Shown here: piece after piece, positions 57,201 to 63,200 of the stretch
Layout: each line of letters starts with the position of its first letter
Position numbering within the stretch: the first letter of the stretch is position 1
Origin: Escarpia spicata
Lineage: Eukaryota > Annelida > Polychaeta > Sabellida > Siboglinidae
NCBI GenBank assembly: GCA_963995525.1
Contig: OZ023214.1
Location: 59,104,241 to 59,168,240 of the forward strand
DNA length: 64,000 nucleotides
Direction of reading: 5' to 3'
Translations under genes and position numbers: made by a program
The notes under the pieces: model-generated
The model's database searches: none
The model's input: only the letters and a program-made list of their open reading frames with translations
What the model was told of the DNA's origin: nothing

Positions 57201-60200
57201 TGAATAGAGAAAGGCATAATGCTGTGATGCCGGCCTATTGGCAGGTAATATATCCTTGAAACCAGGCCGCAATCGCCTAAAAAAAATTAATTCGCAAAGT
57301 GAATCCGGTTATTAAGATCTGCTGGTAGGTATGTGTTGATGACAGCGCACCTACAAAAGTGACCTTAAAATCACATTAACATTTGTAGGTCCTACTTAGG
57401 TGTAACCTGACCGCAATTAACACACTCCAATATGTGTTACACAGCAAAACCTGTTCGCATAGCACTGAACAATATGGGTGGAAGTAAACACAAGCCCAAC
57501 AATACCGATGTGGTACACAACCTTGCCTGCTCCAAAGGACTGCGAGAAGAGCGCCACGGTCGCTTGCGGATGTTTATCGGCAAAAACAAATCGCCAAGCG
57601 CCAATGTCGTTCGGCTGTTGTATATGCTAACAAAAATCAAGAGAAAATGCCAGCGCGAAATGTAATAAACAACAGAAAACGGGCAGCAGAGAGCAAACAA
57701 ACTTTCTCTGTGACAGGAATTTAGACTGAGTTTCCCCAGTTGAGATACTGGGCAGTGATTGGCTACTTATTAGGATATAGGCTCTCTGCGACCCCCTCTG
57801 TTGTATTCCCCAAGGGATAGCTGTATCCAGCTTAGTACAGAGGCAACATCAATTGTGACATTGTCCAGATGTGTCTGGCCAATGTTTATGTCTCAGTGCT
57901 GTGAGTAAAATGTATTTAATTCATGCTGGATTAAACACTTATTTACTTTAGAAGAAGAAGCTCCTTACATGCATAACAAAACATGTTTAGGTAATGCAGT
58001 TTTTATTTTTCATGTGGTAATGCTACTTTCAGGGCTGAGGTTGAGATAGTGTGCAGTAACATAGACATGTTCTTTCAGGGTTGAGGTTGAGATAGTGTGC
58101 AGTAACATAGACGTGTTCTTTCAGGGCTGAGGTTGAAATCGTACGCAGTAACATAGATGTGTTCTTTCAGGGCTGAGGTTGAAATCGTGCGCAGTAACAT
58201 AGATGTGTTCTTTCAGGGCTGAGGTTGAAATCGTACGCAGTAACATAGACGTGTTCTTTCAGGGCTGAGGTTGAGATAGTGTGCAGTAACATAGATGTGT
58301 TCTTTCAGGGCTGAGGTTGAGATCATTTGAGGTAACATAGGCGTGTTCTTTCAGGGCTGAGGTTGAGATGGTGTGCAGTAACATAGACGTGTTCTTTCAG
58401 GGCTGAGGTTGAGATAGTGTGCAATAACATAGGCGTGTTCTTTTAGGGCTGAGGTTGAAATCGTGCGCAGTAACATAAACGTGTTCTTTCAGGGCTGAGG
58501 TTGGGATAGTGTGCAGTAACATAGGCGTGTTCTTTCAGGGCTGAGGTTGAGATAATGTGCAGTAACATAGACGTGTTCTTTCAGGGCTGAGGTTGAGATA
58601 GTGTGCAGTAACATAGATGTGTTCTTTCAGGGCTGAGGTTGAAATCGTGCGCAGTAACATAGACGTGTTCTTTCAGGGCTGAGGTTGAGATAGTGTGCAG
58701 TAACATAGACGTGTTCTTTCAGGGCTGAAGTTGAGATCATGTGCAGTAACATAGATGTGTTCTTTCAGGGCTGAGGTTGAGATAGTGTGCAGTAACATAG
58801 ATGTGTTCTTTCAGGGCTGAGGTTGAAATCGTGCGCAGTAACATAGACGTGCTGGTCAAGGAAGGTTTGGGGCCACGGGCGGAGCTGGACTACGGCCTGG
58901 CTGCTGACACGTGCACAGTCCTACTGAAGCTGGCCGGCAAACATAAGGTACTTTGTCGCTTCTTAGATTATATTGCATTATTTCTACACTTTACCTTCTG
59001 ATACGACACTTATAGTTAGACTGACTGAAGATTGAAATGGATAGATTTATTATTGACAAACATCTAGAAAGAGAATTGTAGATACTTTTTGTAAATATTG
59101 AAACTAGAGCTAGATGATATCATGTGCATGCCTTTGTCACTGAGGGAATACTTATTATGTGTGGCAATTTTCTGCATGTTTGGTTACAATCACAACCACA
59201 TCGCAAATAGTAGGAAGACCCACATTGACGACCTGAATGTCGCTGTCTGTTACAGGCCAAGGCGGGCTCCACACTTAAGCCATACAAGTTCCCACAGCAA
59301 CACGAGATCTTTGAGCGACTGTCACTTCTCATTACAACAGGTAACGTCACTTGGGGGACACTAATCAACAGGTAACCTTAGTCGGGGGACACTAATCAAC
59401 AGGTAACAGGGATGACAATTTCGGTTTTTATACTGCTTCAAAGATCACTTTTGTGAATCGTGTAAATCCGGGGAGAAAAAAATGAATGTTGGGGGTAGGG
59501 CATATACAATCCTGGACAATTCACTGACGATCTATCTGCGGATTGAGTTAACCATCTATCCCCCGAGTGTCGCCACGTATTAATGACGCTGCCTGGCGAT
59601 TAGAGACAGAACCGAACCCGTGAATCTGCGAAGTAAAACCCTTAGTTCTGTCGGCTGTTCGCTTCAGCGCTTTCGAAGTGCGCGCACAAAAGCAGTGGAC
59701 CAATTGGAAACGACGATGTATTTTGTGGAGATGTCGATCATTTTCGAACACAATGGGTAATCGACGATTTGTTTGTACGGCAAGACAAATGTTGCGTGAA
59801 GGACATTGACAGAAGTGTCAAGAATAAGTGGAATTGGGCGTGGCTGGAGACACTATGTTGGATATATTCATCAGTAAATTATCAGCACCAGGGTGCATAC
59901 AAAATGTACTCCATCCTTCTTGCCGAGGAATGAAAGATGAAGGAGGAAAAGAAAACTAAGCTGAACATGTCAAAGACAAAGGCAGCCACCAAGTACAAAG
60001 CTAAGGAAGCAGTTGAGCTGGCAACGAAGAAAGCTAGAATGGCCCATCAACGGGCTGTTTTGACATAGCTAGCCAAGGAGAAAGCTGCCCGTCAGCCAAC
60101 TCTTGTTAAGCCGAGAAATTTTTTTACCGGGTAGTGCTATGACAATGTGTGCGTGAGTCCATGTGCTTTTTTTTATATTGGAAATGTTAAGATTTTCTAT

Positions 60201-63200
60201 TTAATATTGCTCAAAATACACCATATGTCGTCTAAAATTAAAAAATATCTCTGAGGAGTCCCCCCAATTAGATGAGACAGTTCTCTTGGGCTGAAATGTG
60301 GGCCACAGCAAAATTTCCGGTGACACTAATCAACAGACTAGCTCAGTCAGAGGACACTAAACAAAAGGTAACCTCAGTCAGGGGACACTAATCAACAGGT
60401 AACCTCAGTGGGGGGCACTACTAGACAGGTGACCTCAGTCGGGGGACACTAATCAACAGGTAATGTCATTCGGGGACACTAATCAATATATAATGTCACC
60501 AGGAACATTAATCAACATGTAATGTCACTCGGGAACACTAATCAATAGGTAATGTCATTCGGGGGGGGGGGGGCACTAATCATCAGGTCACCTCAGTTGG
60601 ACAAATGTCTCCTACAGACAACTTTCTGGTTTGTTTGAAGGTTTCATTTTACCCAGTTAAACTTGTGTTTCAGTTCTAGATTGCAGTGTTGGCTTGAGCT
60701 GAAGCATTGATCTGAAACAGCAACTTTATTGTAAAATATAATTCATTTTAACAGTGCAACTGTCCTTTGAGTGTCCTGTTGCACAGAATAATCTTAAAAA
60801 GGCAGTTTGTATGGAGCGCAGTGGCTAGAGCATCGAACTCTCAATCGAGAGAACCTGGGTTCAAATCCTGTGATGCCGTGCCAACCTTAGGCAAGTCCAT
60901 TCACTCTATGTTGCTCCAGTTCACTCAGCTGTATGAATGAGTACCTGTCTATAGACAGTAGTGTATATTTATATACAATTAGTCTGCACAGTAACTGCAG
61001 TGTGGTTGAATGCTTCCCAGAGAAGTCGAGATGGTGTTCGGTTGAACAGGTCTGCCAGGGAGTAAAGTGTAAAGCGCTTTGAGCAATCCTGACAAGTAAG
61101 CTGTAGGAACTTACCTATTTTTACTTTTATTAAAGGTGACCATTATTTTTTCCTCTAATGTTAAAAAAGGGATATTTCTAAATAGCCTCTCCTCCTTGTG
61201 TCTTTACGGTCACTGCTATGTGCCACCTGAGCACCTGAGTAGAGGTGACAGAGAGAGCTGCCTGTGGTTGACAGGTGTGGTGAGACTGGACCAGGCGCAG
61301 TGGATCCCAATGGCTGAGCAGGCCGTGTGTGTCATCTACCGACTGGCGGAACACCCAGACTGCATCTGTACACACATCATCAAACATGTCGCTGAGGCCG
61401 TCATGAACTACCGCCAACAGGGGGAGCCACCAGAGGCAACACCGTCAACTCCCGAGAAAGGTAATTGCTGCAGTTTATCTTCGCAAATAATTTGCATTCC
61501 ATCTCTGGTTAGAATGGTTTTTGTCGTGCGATAACTATAATGTAGACATTGCACACACTCACACAAACACACACACACACGCATGCACGCACACAAACAG
61601 ATGCACTCACGCACACTTGTAGCCAGCCTAGATTGAAACAGAAACTTGTCATGTAGGCCAGTCAGTCTGGTGTGATCAACATTGTCCACCTCTTTGTACC
61701 TACTTGTGTCTGTCTGCCAGGCCCAGAGAGTCGGCCACTGCCTGAGTCCGCCAGTCATCCAGTGTCAAGCCAAGAGTTCTGCTGCCCGTCTGGCATGTTG
61801 ACGCGTCTGTTGTCACTGGCAGGTCACGTTGCCCTGCGTCAACTTGTCCACCTCGACGTGTCCATATTTGGTGAGATGAAACGACGTCACCAACTACAGG
61901 AGGACAGCAGCAAGAAGAAGACACCCTCCAGCGCCCGCAAGACACCCAGGGTGAGGGGGGGTTAGTGTTTAACACCCCTAGGGTGAGTGGGGGGGCTTAG
62001 TTACTGACCTTGCAGGGTGAGGTGGGCCAGGCAAGTCTAGTTGTTGTAGAGTGACTGGGGCCTGTGAGTGTAGTTGTTGTTGTAGAGCAAGAGGGGTGGG
62101 GTGAGTGTAGTTGTGGTTGTTGTAAAGTGAGGGGGGGTGGGTGAGTGTTGTTGTTGTAGAGTAATGTGGCAGAGGGTGAGTGTAGTTGTTGTAGAGTGAG
62201 GGGGCAGACTGAGTGTGGTCGTTGTTGTAGGGTGAGGGGGCAGGGTAAGTGTAGTTTGTGTTGTAGAGCGAGGGGGGTGGGGTGAATTTTGTTGTTGTAC
62301 AGGGAGGAGGCAGACTGAGTAGTTGTTGTGTAGCGAGGGGGCACGAGAGTAGTTTTTGTAGTGTGAGGGAGGCAGGGTGTGTGTAGTTGTTGTAGAGCTA
62401 GGAGGCGGGGTGAGTGTAGTTGTAGTAGTTGTAGAGTGAGGGGGCGGGATGAGTGTAGTTGTTGTAGAGCGAGGGGGCGGGTGAGTGTTGTTGTAGAGTA
62501 ATGTGGCAGAAGGCGAGTGTAGTTGTTGTAGAGTAAGGGGGTGGGGTGAGTGTAGTTGTGGTTGTTGTAGAGTGAGGGGATGGGGATGCGGCAAGTGTAG
62601 TTGTGGTTGTTGAAGAGTGAGGGGGCGGGGTGAGAGTTGTTGTAGAGTAATGGGGCAGATGGCGAGTATAGTTGAGTTGTAGAATGAGGGAGCAGACTAA
62701 GTGTAGTTTGTGTTGTAGAACGATGGGGGATGGGATGAGTGGTGTTGTTGTAGAGTGAGGGGGCAGACTGACTAGTTGTTGTATTATAAGGGGGCAGGTG
62801 AATGTAGTTGTTGTAGGGCGAGAGGGTAGGTGAGTGTAGTTTGTGTTGTAGAGCGAGGGGGGTGGGGTGAATTTTGTTGTACAGGGAGGAGGCAGACTGA
62901 GTAGTTGTATAGCGAGGGGGCAGGAGAGTAGTTGTTGTTGTAGTGTGAGGGAGGCAGGGTGTGTGTACTTGTTGTAGAGCTGGGGGGTGGGATGAGTGTA
63001 TTTGTTGTTGTAGAGCTAGGGGGCGGGGTGAGTGTAGTTGTAGAGTGAGGGAGCGGGTGAGTGTTGTTGTTGTAGAGTAATGTGCCAGAGGGCGAGTGTA
63101 GTTCTTGTAGAGCAAGAGGGGTGGGGTGAGTGTAGTTGTGGTTGTTGTAGAGTGAGGGGATGGGGATGCGGCCAGTGTAGTTGTGGTTGTTGAAGAGTGA

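Larger units (their letters stand above)
52582..58025. mobile_element. 5.4-kb TIR element of unassigned superfamily, inserted in the exon 13 array
   Basis: Ends TAGCATTACCACA (52582-52594) and its exact inverse TGTGGTAATGCTA (58013-58025), flanked by ctttcag on both sides (52575-52581, 58026-58032). Because the flank and TIR share bases, the duplication may be read as 7 bp, or as 5 bp (tttca) with a TIR starting GTAGC. The interior holds inverted-repeat arms, a diverged tandem repeat and a tyrosine recombinase fragment, so it may be composite. Confidence 0.8.

Noticed and set aside
57432..57665. A 77-codon open frame (MCYTAKPVRIALNNMGG...)
   Set aside because: No recognisable similarity, no splice or promoter context, and it lies inside a transposable element.
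60808..60885. A tRNA gene
   Set aside because: A- and B-box-like motifs are present, but the arms do not form a good cloverleaf and the sequence runs on into a SINE body found elsewhere in the window.
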